Assembly (NCBI GenBank): GCA_013399855.1
Contig: VXAY01006156.1
Coordinates: 186,001 to 250,000 of the forward strand
From: Oxyruncus cristatus
Lineage: Eukaryota; Chordata; Aves; Passeriformes; Cotingidae
Reading direction: 5' to 3'
Length of the DNA stretch: 64,000 nt
Positions 12,796 to 24,781 of this stretch are shown here, piece by piece. The notes beneath the pieces are model-generated. The model was not told the DNA's origin, made no database searches, and saw nothing but the letters and a program-made list of their open reading frames with translations. The translations under genes were made by a program, and so were the position numbers. Numbering within the stretch: the stretch's first letter is position 1; every line of letters starts with the position of its first letter.

Positions 12796-15700
12796 AAAAG
12801 CTCATTCCTCTAACAATTTCTCAGGCCCTGTCTCTTTCTTTTTTGTAAATATGGAATATTAAATTTCCAAATAGAAAACGTTCTGTATAAGAGAAAGAGT
12901 TTTCTTTGTTGAAAGGTATAAAGAAAAACACCAACATTTTTTCATAAAGTAAATTAGTGGTGTCTAAACATAAAATGAAAATTAAGTGGGTAAATACAGT
13001 TCCAAAGACCAATTTTAGCTTTCTGGACACAGAGTTAATAGGCTTTTTAAACTAGAAAGAAAAGTATCATCAATGTGATTCAAGATGATTTGAAATCTGA
13101 ATACTGGATATCTTTAGTACCTGTTGTTCTTTACAGCATTGGTACTTTAAGACTCCATCCCACTTCTTTCAACATAATTTCCAAAATACAATTTATTCCA
13201 ATGAGAGAAGAATTGCTTTTTAAGTGTTTGTGTTGGTTTGTTTTTGTGTTTGTGTTAGAGCTGCAAGATAGTGCAGGAAAAAAACCCAGAAATATTTGGA
13301 ATATTTGTGATACAGATAGTTTTCAGAGGTGTTGACCAGGTTTATCAGCTTTTAAAAATACCTTCTGAGAAGCATGGTGCTCCTGGGCTAGTGAATCTGA
13401 TAAAAATTAAGTCATCTCACATGACACCACTAAAAAAATAGATGAAAATTCTTAAAACTTAAATAAATTTTCTTGCTATGTTCAGTAGGGAAAGTGATAT
13501 ATCAGAAAGACCAAACCTTCCAATTTCCCATTCCTTGCTTTATTTGAAAGACCAAGCTCATCCTAATAAATCCTGAATGTTTACTAATGATTTCACAAGG
13601 CATTTTTGATTGGAAGATAAATTTTATTCCATCATCCCTCCAAGATTAATTTTTGCAAGCATCTATGCTTTTTAAAAAACCTCATGTCCTTCTTAGCTGT
13701 TGTTATCACTGATGGAAATTAACCCTAAGAGGTTGTTCTAACTTGTTAAACCAGGCCTGTATCTAGTTTGACTGCCTTTACAATCTGTAGTTTAATCCTG
13801 AAACTGACTTAAAAGCCAGGCTTTTTCCTCTTTCTGTGCTATCAGGTGACACACAGATATCCAACAGGATAAAAGGGAGGCTTGCAAGGAGTACTGGTAG
13901 GAAATGAAATTTATAGGAGTCAGAGATGAGCTCCTTAACTCTGAGCTGCCTTAATTAGGAACTTAGAAGTCTCTAACTGGGATTTGGGTAAAGTTACCCC
14001 CATGCAGGAAATGACCCAAAGTCACTAATGAGATGGTTCAAGTAACTTCCCACAGAAAAACTTCTGGGTTTTTTTATTTTTTTTTTAACTGGATGCAGCT
14101 TTTAAATTTTAGAGAGCCTTCAAAAGGACTTCTTTTAATTTATTCACTACAAATATATTAACTCAAACACAAGGGTTTTGAGCAAACCTCTTAAGAGATT
14201 ATTTGCATTTTGCCTGAAAGAAAATAAATCAAAAATTGACTGCTGCAGACATTAAAATATACCACTTGAATTGTAACACTGCTGTGAAGTTAAATATAAA
14301 TGCTTCAGAGATCCAAAAAACATTAAAGATTTTAAGAAGATGGAATTTTAAATCTTGATTTCTGGCAAGAGAATACATATATAGTAAACAATTAGGAAAT
14401 AATCCAACTCCTTAGGAAGATAATTTCCTTGCATTAGTTTCTGTCTGTCCAGGGTCTACATTCTGAACAACATGATTAGAAGATTGTGTGAAATATTTGT
14501 TGTTAAATGTGATACTCCAACATTATTATAACTAAAAGAGTTTAATTATGCTATTTTTTGAAATACAGTGTAATGGACAAGTTGAGTAACCACTTTTAAA
14601 CAAAGTTAAACTATATTGTTTTTAGTGCTAGATTTGAGTATTAGCACAAGACTCTATTTATTAGATATGGCACTCTTTTTTTCATGTTTAACATTAACAT
14701 ACAGGAAATAGCACTGATTTATGGCTGATTTATTAAACAACAGTCCAACACAGCAATCAGAGTATGAAGGAACTAGAAAATCATCTCTCCATGTACTGTT
14801 CCACCAGAGTTTAAGGTCATTGATAATTTGTCTTATATATAGGGTTGTCTTAAAAACATAAGGTAACTTCACCCAGGAATGACTTTTGGCTGTTCATTGT
14901 TTCTTCGTACAATTTTAGAGAAAAAAAGAGATGCTTTTTAATATCAAACAAACAAAACCAAGCAAACAAACCCCAAAATATTTCTTTTCTCACTCCATCT
15001 GCAATTAGAAAAATAGAACTGTGGTCTCAATTCAGCTTCCACGGCAGAGTGGGAAGTCAGTTGACCTAAAAGCCTTCATGATTTTTTAACTACACAAGAC
15101 CCTGCAGACCCCTAGAAAGTTCAGGCTATCTTAAGGAATTCAAACATCTTGTTCTCCGTAACATTTGCTAGTTAATTTATAAATGTCATCAACTGTAACT
15201 TTTGTCATCATCATTCAGTATTTAGGTTCTGGATTATCCTCAGCATCTTTCATAGGAGTCACCTCCCCCAGTTACACTCCTTTATATAAAAAATTTTCAG
15301 AGAGGAAGAAGCAACTCTCTTCTGAAAATTTCAAATGAGAGGTGATTAGGTATTTATGTAGCACTACACCCATTCTCCATCTCTATGGCCAGTAATGAGG
15401 TTAAGGACACTGAAAGAATTAAAGACAAATTGGAGCAGATGAAGAGAGGAAAAGCTAAAGAGGCATGAGGCTTACTAGCTAATATCCCTCAATATCTGCA
15501 ATGATTTTAGGTCCATATGCAATATCACTTAAGATACAACTTGTATTTTTATCCATAATGATTTGGGACCTCTTCAGGTAAAATAAAGCAAGCAAGAAAT
15601 AAATTTCCGTAACAAATTAAAGAAAAATGTAGCAGTGATTCACGAAGCAGGTCAAATGTTTATAACTACACCAAAGATGTAGGTAAATTACAGGATCAGC

Positions 15701-18264
15701 AATCTCCTAATGCTGAGCAGGACCCACAGGGATGGGTAATAACTTGCATGTAAACCACTGTAAAATAATCAGTTTTATTAACTCAGTTTATGATTCTGTC
15801 ATTCTTAAAGTCTGAATACAAATAGAAATTATCTAGTATGTCATGTATTCTCCCACCCAACCAAGTTTTAAAACATTCATCCTATACATTGTTGAACTAT
15901 CCCTTTTGCACTGCTTGCTGAACTAATGACTTACTTAAAAGTTGAATTTTTTTTCTTCTCTTTTGCCAGAAATCACAAATGACAGGTTTCTTGTCTTTGT
16001 AGATCTTTAACTGTGGAATTGTGGAACAGCTAAAGTGGAACTGTGGAACTGTGGGCCACTGATGCATTATTTGAGACAATTTGTAAGATTTCTAAGCATG
16101 GGGTGCTGTTGTCCTGATGTCTTTATTGTGGGGATTTTGAGTCCTTGCCTATGTAAATGCTTTCACACGCACAATGAACAATTTGGAAAACCTTATTTTT
16201 ATGTAGAGTCTGAAGAAACAATTAGATAGCTGAAATGAAAAGTAATTTGAAATGTGTCTTATATCTCAAAGTGTTCTGAAATTCAGCAGTGAAGAAAGCT
16301 GGACCTTCACCAATAATCTCAGAGTGATACTTTAAACACGGTGCTTCTTGTTACCGGGTGGCTTTTATTGGACAGTGGCTGGTCTTTTCCTCCTCACATG
16401 GTAAGACTCAGCTGTTCTGGAGCATGAATCTTCCCCTAATGGTCTTTTGACTAATGTGGCAAATATTTTTGCTGCTGACATATGGTATTGCAATTGGAAA
16501 GTGATTTTGTCTTGTTGAGTCTTCCTGTGTAATCTTTTGACAAAGCATGCTGGTGATCTGCCTTATAGTGTGATTCAAATTCCATCCCCCTTAGCTAGCA
16601 TAAATTCAGTCCTTTTTGCCTCAGTATTTAGCCCTCTATTTACAACAGAGAGTGCATGGTATGGCCTGTGTATCTTGTGTAATGTAAACAGTATATAGAG
16701 TTCCAGGAGTTAGCACTTTGGCTTTGGCAATGGAAACAGTCTGAATATATCAGTTTAACTTAAAGCCTTAGTTTGGATTGGCAGAGATAATTAGCCAGGG
16801 CCGCTGTTGTTTTAATGTTGCTGCCCTGAATTTAACACCTTCTAAAACTGCTACCCTCTGCTGCTCAGACACCCAGGTGATTCAGAGGCACACAAGCCTT
16901 GTTTTAAATACATCCTGCTAACATGCCCCTAGTGCTCTACCTCTGCTTGCTCTCCGCAGTTCAAAACGTCTGTGTGGAAGGTTGCATTTGAAGAAGAAAG
17001 TATATTCCAATTTAGGTGGAAGATATGATACAACTATTTTCTATAAAAATTAAATCTTGCAACAAAAAATCCTTTAAAACGAGTGAAAAAACCCAACAAC
17101 AACAAGCGAAAAAATCAGACACTCAGACTTTTACATGCCAAGTAACAACATTAAAAATAAATCTGCTCTCAAAGAAGAGAACTTGCAGTGGTAATGGAAC
17201 TACGTAACGGTCAAATAGCCTATCTTCTTCACATTTTCAACTTGGATCTAAAATTTACTTTTGTGCTTCTTGAGATGCCCCTTTTAAAATACAATTTTTT
17301 ATGGGGTATGTATTCTTGTGCAACAGCTCCCAGCAAGGCAATGTTATTATCACTGTTCTGATTCTTTTTATTATTCTCATCCTGGAATTGAAATAAATTT
17401 CATTGGTAGTTTCAGTTCAGTATTCATTTAAGCCATTGTTTTAGTGTGGATATGCAGTTTAGGTGTTTTTACTACCTTCTCTTTAATTGTAAAATTTTGC
17501 CCAGATTGAAAGTAGTTTTGGGACAAACCTAAACTACTTGAAGACAATGATCCCAAATCTGCCCTCAAATTGATGATTGGTATCATGAGAATAATTACCC
17601 TCTGTGCAGTGGTTTGTCCTTTATGCACATTTCTTTCCATCTGCATTCTATAGTAAATGTTAAGGAAAAGGATATAGTTGCTGTTAATACCAGATTCCAA
17701 ACTCTAATATCTACTGAGGTACAGAAAAAATTTTAATTGCAGTAGGCTCAAACAGCAAAGGGAGGAAAAACTTATTTAACTGAGACACAAAGCAAAGCTA
17801 TGAAATGCAAAAGAGTATCGGCAGGTTCACTAGGAATGAAATATTCATGTTTCTAGATTGCATAAAACAAAAGATGGAGTGTTTTCTGCAGGGAAATTAC
17901 TTTTGCTGATGGTCTCCATTTATGCACGATAGAGTTTTAAATTTTTGAAAACCCTCTTGGTTATTTTTTCTTTTTTTTTCAGTTTTAGCCGTTTTAATTT
18001 TAGGGTTATAAACAGATAGATGTAAAATTTCTTGCTGCAAGGGCCTCATTCTGTTTAGACAAATTTATTATATTCAGCAAAAGTAGATTTGCTTCTGTCA
18101 ATTCCAATGAATACAAAATCAATATTTAAGATTGCAGTCTCATGGACTCCATGTAACAAAGTGGGTACTGTAGTTTTATGCTGCCCTATGATGTAATATA
18201 TCTTCATTTAATTCCAGTACATTTTTAACAGGCTTCTTGTAACCTATCTGGAGTTTCTAGTTTT
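12796..18264. other. Unique AT-rich non-coding DNA, no gene recognised
   Basis: No exon or transposable element was recognised in 5.5 kb. A (CAAA)-like tract lies at 14945-14970. The part from about 16280 to 17000 is less AT-biased and has little simple repeat. It includes a TAATTA homeodomain-type core near 16790 and reads like possible conserved regulatory DNA, but this is an impression only. Confidence 0.55.
14945..14970. repeat. Imperfect (CAAA)n microsatellite
   Basis: Repeating CAAA units with two interruptions (CCAAG). Short and impure, so probably stable. Confidence 0.75.
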
Positions 18265-18278
18265 GCACCAGGTGGCGG
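18265..18278 (+). promoter_or_regulatory. Candidate CTCF binding motif
   Basis: The 14 bases 'gcaccaggtggcgg' match the vertebrate CTCF core CCASYAGRKGGCRS at 13 of 14 positions, failing only at the first. The motif sits in unique DNA outside any recognised repeat, so it is not simply the copy carried by a transposon. CTCF would act as an insulator or loop anchor, with orientation as written on the + strand. A single motif match has a high false-positive rate, so this is a candidate only. Confidence 0.4.
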
Positions 18279-21059
18279 GAAAGCAGACAGTAGCAGAGGG
18301 AGTTGAGAAATGCAACTTTTGGTCAAAATTAACAAATGTACCCAGAATTATGAGATCTGATGTGTTTTCTTCATGCCTTTGGTGGATGATTGACATTATA
18401 GGGCTTCCTTTTCTCAAAGGCAAGCCCTGATGATATCAGTGTAGGAAGACTTTTATATGCTTGTGCAGGCTTGATATGAAGTTGGAGTGAGGAAATCTGT
18501 AGAACTGGTCTCAAGCTAGGCCTGAGTTCTCTAAAACATTCACGAATCTACCTTGTTTCTCTATCACTACAAACAGGTTTTAAAAGCCAGGTGATTACTG
18601 ACCCTGTTGGATTTTGGCCAAAATATCAGTCTTAAAACCTTCTAAATTGTTGCTTCTGCCAAGCTTTGGAAACTGCAGAACTTCATGGTGAGTTGTTGGC
18701 TTATGTGCAGTGTTCCAGAGAAAAAAAAGGACTAAGACAGTATAATATCATCCACATTTATAAAAAATATGTTTTTGGAAGATGTTAGATAGTGCTAGGG
18801 TGTACAGAAGGTATAAAACAACAGTAAGTAAAAGCTGTCTGTTTAATATACCGTGACCTTGTTTTCTTGTTCTTTTGACTCTAAATAATGCAATATTTTT
18901 CATATGCCTATTTAGATACCAAAATACAGCCGAGTTTGTCTCATAGAACAGAAATTTTGTAAGTAAGCACACATTTATGGTTCTAATTCATTTGAAACTA
19001 TAGTATTTTTCCTACTAAATAGTTAACAAATGAAATAGATTTGCTTGATTGCACACAAAAGACAAAGAGTATCTCATTCACCACCCTGGCAGGGTGCAGG
19101 CCACTGTGCTGATTCCTTTTGCTCTGCATTACAGATGTAAGTCTGTTTTCTTTAGAATAATCAAGGTTGCTATCATGTAGTGATGCAGAAAATGGCCTTT
19201 AGTAGCTGATGCTTTCCTCTCTAAGCAGACAGATTATGTGGTGAATTTCTTAGAACTTCTTATAAGAACCCTTTAAATATTAAGTTAAGTAATATTGACT
19301 TTGATACAACTGAAATAGGATATTTGATCTATAGTGGTGATAATTCTATTTTACTCTTCTGCTGACAAATGCAGATAAAAAACCATGATGATAAATGCAA
19401 ATCTGTGCAGTCCTAGGGAGACATCCACTGCATTATAAAGTTCAAGGTAACACATCCTTTCTCCAGACGTGTTCATCAGACCATGTGAGCCCAGTAGCAT
19501 CTTTTTCTCTGATGTGGGGAAGCTTCTCTAGGCTGCAGGGTGCACAAATTGGACAGAGTAGGTGGGTATTCACATTACATGTTTGGCAAAAGGTCGGCTT
19601 TCTTGCTCTGTCTTGGATCTGTTGAGGGCAACAGTTCATCACAGCATTGTTGAAAAAATGTAATTCTTTGAGTCCATGTTCTATACTGACATTATATGGG
19701 ATATTTTGACATTTTTTAACTCATAATGGAATATTCCATTGACTTCCTAGGGGTTATTCTGAAATATTGCACATTGGTGCTACAAATTGTTGATTTATAA
19801 CATATTTGATTATTTACAGGGATTTTTTTATGAATGAAGTATTACCATGTGTAACAGAAAAAAAAGAGGTGAAAAAAAGTTTTTCTTCAAATAGATTAAA
19901 AAATAGATCCAGAGAATATTTTTAATCATTAGCATAAAGGTGTTGCCACTTTCCAGAGGGGAAGATATTTTGTAGGAGATGTTTAGCCTTGAGGCAGTTT
20001 GTTCTTTACACAGAGGCATAAGAAATACAACTCCCGGCAGTTTTTATCATTACTAAAAAATGAATAGGCACAGTTTCTGAACAAAATATGTTTTATCAGA
20101 AGTGCATGTTACACTGTTCTTATAAAAAATTCTACGCAAGTAAAACTCAAGCTTGTGGGATTGTATAACTGCAAGTTTTTTTATACAATCGCTTTTCATA
20201 AAAGAAAAACACCATGAGATGATGATGAATGATGGATGAAATTTTTAATTGTAATTAAAAGAGAAAAAAAAGGTGTATTCCCAAATTCCATTAACAAGGG
20301 GGAAAAAAATTACTGAACAGCTATGGTTTGATAGATAATTAAAGTGAACCGCAGCAGGCAGGAAAATTAGGCAGGATTATATGAGAGAGATTGACAAGCT
20401 TTAAATAGCCATGAATACGTGAATAGTTGACCTATTTTTCTTCCTATTTTAATTGTAGAAATGAGCAGATGAGAATTGTGCTGGAGAATGCAAATGGAGC
20501 TTTCAAGGGAGGAGAACCTGAGAAATAGCAATCCTATAGGAATACTGAAAGAACTCAACGGGAGTTGGATAACTATTAACAGATCAACTATAGTGTGATC
20601 TCATCAAGTATATGAACATCACCAAACGGTGATTTTCGTCAGATATCGAAGGAGCAGAAGAAAGATGGTTCAGCCACTGGAGGTACTTGAGATTATCATG
20701 AAATCATTTCAAATCTAGCAAAAAAAAAAAAAAACCAAAACCAAAAAAAAAAAACCACCTCAAAGACTCAAAGCAAGGTCATACTTTGGCCACATAATAT
20801 AGGGATCATAAGTGATTTTTACATTTGTAGTCACTTTTGGTGAATAGTTTTTGGGGATGGGTTGTCTTTTTGGTTATGAAAGAGGAAAGACAGCAACTCA
20901 CTGAAAACTGCCTGAGTGACTGGCATCTCCAATATATTTCCTGTTGCTTGTTTTTATTCTTAGAGAACCTAATGAAATTCTTCTCAATTCACTTTCAGGT
21001 GGGTATCAGTGAACACTCAGTATTTAACAACATATATGAGCTTCAACTTCTTTAAATAA
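18279..21059. other. Unique AT-rich non-coding DNA, no gene recognised
   Basis: No exon, RNA gene or transposable element was recognised. The main low-complexity feature is the poly-A tract at 20720-20754. Reading frames are 76 codons or fewer and look random. Confidence 0.6.
20720..20754. repeat. Interrupted poly-A tract
   Basis: Two A runs of about 12 to 15 bases separated by 'ccaaaacc'. No retroposon body was recognised immediately upstream, so an origin as a poly-A tail is not supported. Confidence 0.85.
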
Positions 21060-21430
21060 TCAGGTGTCACTGGTTTACCAGCTTCCCCCGCCCAGGGCTG
21101 AACAGTTAATTCCAGGTGGATTTCCGGAGCAGAGCCAAGCACGAGTTTTAGTAACGCCTCTGTGAATGACATATTTAAGAAAACGGAAGAGAAAATGAAT
21201 TGCACAGCAGAAACTTCCGGCCAGAGGAGAGCCGAGGAGAACACGAGATAATCAGTAGCCTCCAAGGTCAGTGTAGCATGAGGAGGGAGGAGAGGCCCGG
21301 GGGGTCCCACTCTCCTCCTCCAGCAGTGGAAAAGACTTAAAAAATTAACGCGCTGCCGCCTGTGGGTGGTATTTGTTAATACCCTCTCACAGGGAAATTT
21401 AATTCTGATAAACATGAGGAACAGAGAAGT
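21060..21430. other. GC- and CpG-richer non-coding block, function unknown
   Basis: This stretch is clearly less AT-rich than its surroundings and holds several CpGs ('tttccggagc', 'cttccggcc', 'gagccgagg', 'aacgcgctgccgcc'), unlike the CpG-poor DNA on both sides. It contains the longest open frame of the window, 170 codons on the minus strand (21529-21017). That frame runs into the CR1 tail, shows no domain I recognise, and is probably long only because stop codons are rarer in GC-richer DNA. It could be a regulatory element, an unmethylated patch, or the remains of an unidentified transposon. No start site or splice pattern supports a gene. Confidence 0.4.
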
Positions 21431-21483
21431 GTGCTGTGTAGTGGCTAGAAAAGCAACTAAAGAATAGAGTGGAAGGGGAATAG

Positions 21484-21661
21484 AGGAGGTGGTTATACCC
21501 ACACAGAAAGTCCCCATCCCTGGAAACATTCAAGGTCAGACTGGAGAGGGCTCTGAGCAACCTGTTCTAGGTGAATGTGTCCCTGCTCATTGCACAGGTT
21601 TGAACTAGATGACCTTTAAATGTCCCTTCCAGCTCAAACTGTGTTATGATTCTGTGATTCT
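21484..21661 (+). mobile_element. CR1 LINE, short 3' end
   Basis: A short sense-oriented CR1 3' fragment: 'tccccatccctggaaacatt', 'ctctgagcaacctgttct', 'tttgaactagatgaccttta', 'cccttccagctcaaact', ending 'tatgattctgtgattcta', a good terminal octamer pair. Only untranslated 3' sequence is left. The 5' limit is approximate; 'gaggtggttatacccac' probably belongs to the element. Confidence 0.92.
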
Positions 21662-23138
21662 AAAACTGTCGGAAGTGGACGGGATGTTGACTGTGAAAAC
21701 GTGTAATTTTTCTGGGCAAATAGATCTGTGTTACATGATGGTTGAGAGTAAGCCATATGGTAAAAGACTAGCTCTATATTTCAGTTTATATGAGTATAGG
21801 AAAATTGCTCTTTTCTGCCAGTAATAACACTGTTTCTCCAGCTAATGTACAATCTCATATGCTTGCATACTAAGAACATTTATAAAAAAATTCATAAATT
21901 TAAAGATCTGAAAGCATTCAAAATCCAAGACCAGGCAATTTGGTGTTAAAGTATTACAGAAAAATTGAGCCCTACTTTCATTCGTCCGAGAGCTTGCAGG
22001 CACTTAACAAGCCAGTTGTAGAATTCAGGCTTAATAGCTTCTCCCACACTCATTGGCTGCAGTATAGATTATATCAGTTCAATGAACAGTTCTTCATGTG
22101 AGTTATCTCGGAGTCTTGTCTAGATTTATTGTGTCTGGCCATGGTATGCATAAGCCCAAGCTGTAAAGGATGACTGCTGTGCTTTTGAGAGAAATATCTC
22201 TCTATTCCTACTTCTTGGGAAACCTCCATCATGGCTGAGATCAGGATAGCAATGTTTACCTGGGTGCAGTCTGTAATCTCTTGTTTCTTCTGCATTTTTT
22301 TAAAGATGGAAAATGGGCATAAAAACGTAAACTTTTGTTCAAACTGACATAGTCACTGAATTGGTACAAGGTTTCCATGGTGCCTATTTTGTCTTTCACA
22401 TTGATGGGCTTTTCTGTATTTTCACGGTATTTCAAAATCCTTGATTTTAAAGAATTTTATCTTTTTCAGTGCAACTTGGTCCTGGACTGGAAATGGAAAA
22501 CCGCAGTCTATGAAATGCAGGGAATTAGGTACATTCCTGGAAAAGTAGTTCAAGTGTTCCCTCTCATTATTAAAAGTGCTCTTTTTCTCAACTTATCTAG
22601 CTGTCAGTTTCTAGCCATTGGATTTTGTTATAAGTACCTGTTAGATTAAAGTGCCTTCTGCTATCAGAAATCTCTGTTAGATACTCATTGCTTGTGATCA
22701 AGTTATACTATAACTATATACCTTCATCATAAGAAGTGATTATGGATCAAGATAATTCAGCGCCTTGGTGAAGAGAGATCCTAAGGGATCCTTCTGGTTG
22801 CTTTCTGAATATTTTTCAAGTTTTCAACATTTTTTTTTTTAATTGTATGTGTTCCAATCAAGCCCAATGTGTACGACATTGCCTTGATATCACAAACGTA
22901 TATCCCATCAACACTACATCTCTTCTGTTCCAGATGGTCCCTTATTCAAATAATGCCTTGGCTACCATATTGTCCCTAATTTTCTTGATTATTACTCCAT
23001 GCATTAATTAAATGAATACCATTATAGCAAAGTTTCCTGGAAGATCTCAGAGGATGTTATTCTTCCAGAATGAAAACTGGGCATTGCTATGGATTCGTCT
23101 TTGATAATTTTCTTTTTCTTGTAAGAAGATAGAGGTAA
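21662..23138. other. Unique AT-rich non-coding DNA, no gene recognised
   Basis: No exon, RNA gene or transposable element was recognised between the CR1 tail and the ERVL-type LTR. Open frames are 90 codons or fewer and look random. Confidence 0.6.
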
Positions 23139-23701
23139 CACACTGTATTGGTTCTGGCTGAGCTGGAGTTCATTTCCCCACAGTAGCCCTCTCAGTGCTG
23201 TGCTCTGCATTGGCAGCTAGAAGGGTGTTGATAACACACCAGTGTTTTGGCTGCTGCTGAGCACAGCATCAGCGCTGTAACATTCCTTCCTTAGTTGAGG
23301 GCAAGATCTTGGGAGAGGATCCAAGTAGGCCAGCTGCCCCAAACTGACCAAAGGGATATTCCTACCATATGAGGCAGCTCAGACATAAAAGCTAAGGCAA
23401 GGAGCAGGAAGGCAGCCATTCATTGTCCAGTGGCTGCCTGCTGACAAATCGTCACACTCCCTTCTTCTTGGGAGCGGCCGATCATCACTGCTCACGGGAA
23501 GTAGAGAATAAACCCTGCTATCTTTCACTTCAGGGCGTGCAAGCTTCGCTTTACTTTTTGGTTTAAAGAAACTGCCTTATTCCAACCCACGGGTTGGATT
23601 TTTTCCCGCCTTACTCTCTCCCCTGTCCCGCTGGGAAGGGGAGTGATAGAGCAGCTGGGTGGGCACCTGGCGTCCAGGCACGGTCGACCCACTACACACA
23701 C
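23139..23701. repeat. 5-bp target-site duplication CACAC flanking a solo LTR
   Basis: CACAC at 23139-23143 lies directly before the LTR's TGTA start. The same five bases at 23697-23701 follow its TACA end. Five bases is the duplication length expected for ERVL. The right-hand copy lies in a CA-rich stretch, so chance identity is possible, but the agreement with both LTR termini makes it credible. Confidence 0.7.
23144..23696 (+). mobile_element. Solo ERVL-type LTR, 553 bp
   Basis: A complete LTR with inverted ends TGTA...TACA. It opens 'tgtattggttctggctgagc' and later carries 'gttgataacaca' and 'aactgaccaaagggatattc', all features I recognise from the common avian ERVL LTR whose consensus begins TGTGCTGGTTTTGGCTGG. 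A TATA-like 'cataaaa' lies at 23384-23390 and a polyadenylation signal AATAAA at 23507-23512, giving the order U3-R-U5 on the + strand. No internal retroviral sequence flanks it, so it is a solo LTR left by recombination between the two ends of a provirus. Its promoter is probably inactive; nothing shows current use. Confidence 0.9.
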
Positions 23702-24415
23702 AAATATTATTTGTGGGTGGGACAACAGTCAAATGCCATATGTGACAATCATATTATCAATGACATTATACAGCCAAAGTATTGATTATGGAACTAAAGC
23801 AAAGAACTTGAAAGTCATTGTGCTAAAGTTCTTCTTTCAATGGTTTTTCTTTTTCTCTAAAGCTGAATGGTACTCTGTTCAAAAAGTTGCCATGGTTATG
23901 GTTTGGGACAAAGTTAAAACAGTATTATTGAAGTGTGAAAACATATTTATTTCTAAGACACATCTATATAAATTAGCCTCTATACCCAAACTTCTCAAGG
24001 AGAGGGGCTACAATTTTTTTTTTTTTATGTAAGAGTTTTTCAAGAACAAATAAAAGGAAAACAAGCATAATTTGCTGCCATTGAAGATAGAGATTATGGC
24101 TGTTAAGATACATTAGTAGAGGGTGAGTAAAGATTGTTGGAGAAATTTCCACAAATACAGGCATAGAAATGTTTTATAACATTTTTTGATACCATTACAG
24201 CACTTTCTCCTTTCCACTCATCTTCTGTTTTTGATAGTTTTCAGTCCCTAATTTTAATTTCACTTACTGCTGTTGCCACAGCAACTTGTAGTTTGCTGGC
24301 CTCCAGCTGTATTGAATCTTCACTGGATTCTTGTTAATCACTGACATGAGTTGCTGCTTCTGGAAGGCACAACTCAGCAGAATGTAGAAAGTGCTGTCTT
24401 CCTGCAGCTTAGGGC
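23702..24415. other. Unique AT-rich spacer between two LTRs
   Basis: About 700 bp between the ERVL-type LTR and the next LTR. There is a T run near 24012-24026. There are no retroviral reading frames here, and the two LTRs belong to different families and opposite strands, so they do not bracket one provirus. Confidence 0.65.
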
Positions 24416-24781
24416 TGTCTCAGTTTAATGAGACAGAAGTGTTTTGCTAAGGAGGATGCGTTATAAGGAAGACCAAAACTCCTCCCTCTAAGCAATTGTG
24501 TATCCAAAATTAAGAGGCTCCAACTGAGAAAGTGTGGAGAAAGGAAAAATAACAGCCCTTTATTAAAGGATATGTGTGTATTGGCAGAACAACAAAAGAA
24601 CACAAAACAAAACCCCAACTGAACAATAATCCTATACCCAAAAAAAAAAAAAAGAAAAAAGAATCTCCTAGCCCCTCCCCAGGCCATTAGCCTGGATTGT
24701 CAATCTACTGGCCAGTTCTTTTGTGTCAGTCAAATATCCAAGGCAAAACCAGCCTGCCCATTCAAACATCTCTCCCACACA
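24416..24781 (-). mobile_element. ERV LTR, minus strand, probably solo
   Basis: Read on the minus strand, the sequence has a polyadenylation signal AATAAA (24564-24559), then 'ggagcctcttaattttg', 'agagggagga', 'cctccttagcaaaacac' and a terminal 'aaactgagaca'. This resembles the R-U5 part of a widespread songbird ERV LTR (AATAAA, ...GCCCCTTAATTT..., GGAGGGAGG, ...CCTTCCTTAGCA..., CAAGACA). The upstream half contains 'ttgactgacacaaaagaact' and 'caggctaatggcctggg', also typical of that LTR's U3. An A14 run at 24639-24652 lies where the TATA box would be expected. The 5' end is placed at TGTGTGGGAGAG (24781); no convincing target-site duplication was found, so that boundary is soft. Confidence 0.72.

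Noticed and set aside
21017..21529. 170-codon open frame on the minus strand
   Set aside because: No recognised domain or similarity. It overlaps the CR1 tail at its start and lies in GC-richer DNA, where stops are rarer, so it was not called as a gene.
23144..24781. The two neighbouring LTRs as ends of one provirus
   Set aside because: They differ in sequence family and orientation, and the spacer has no retroviral reading frame, primer site or polypurine tract.
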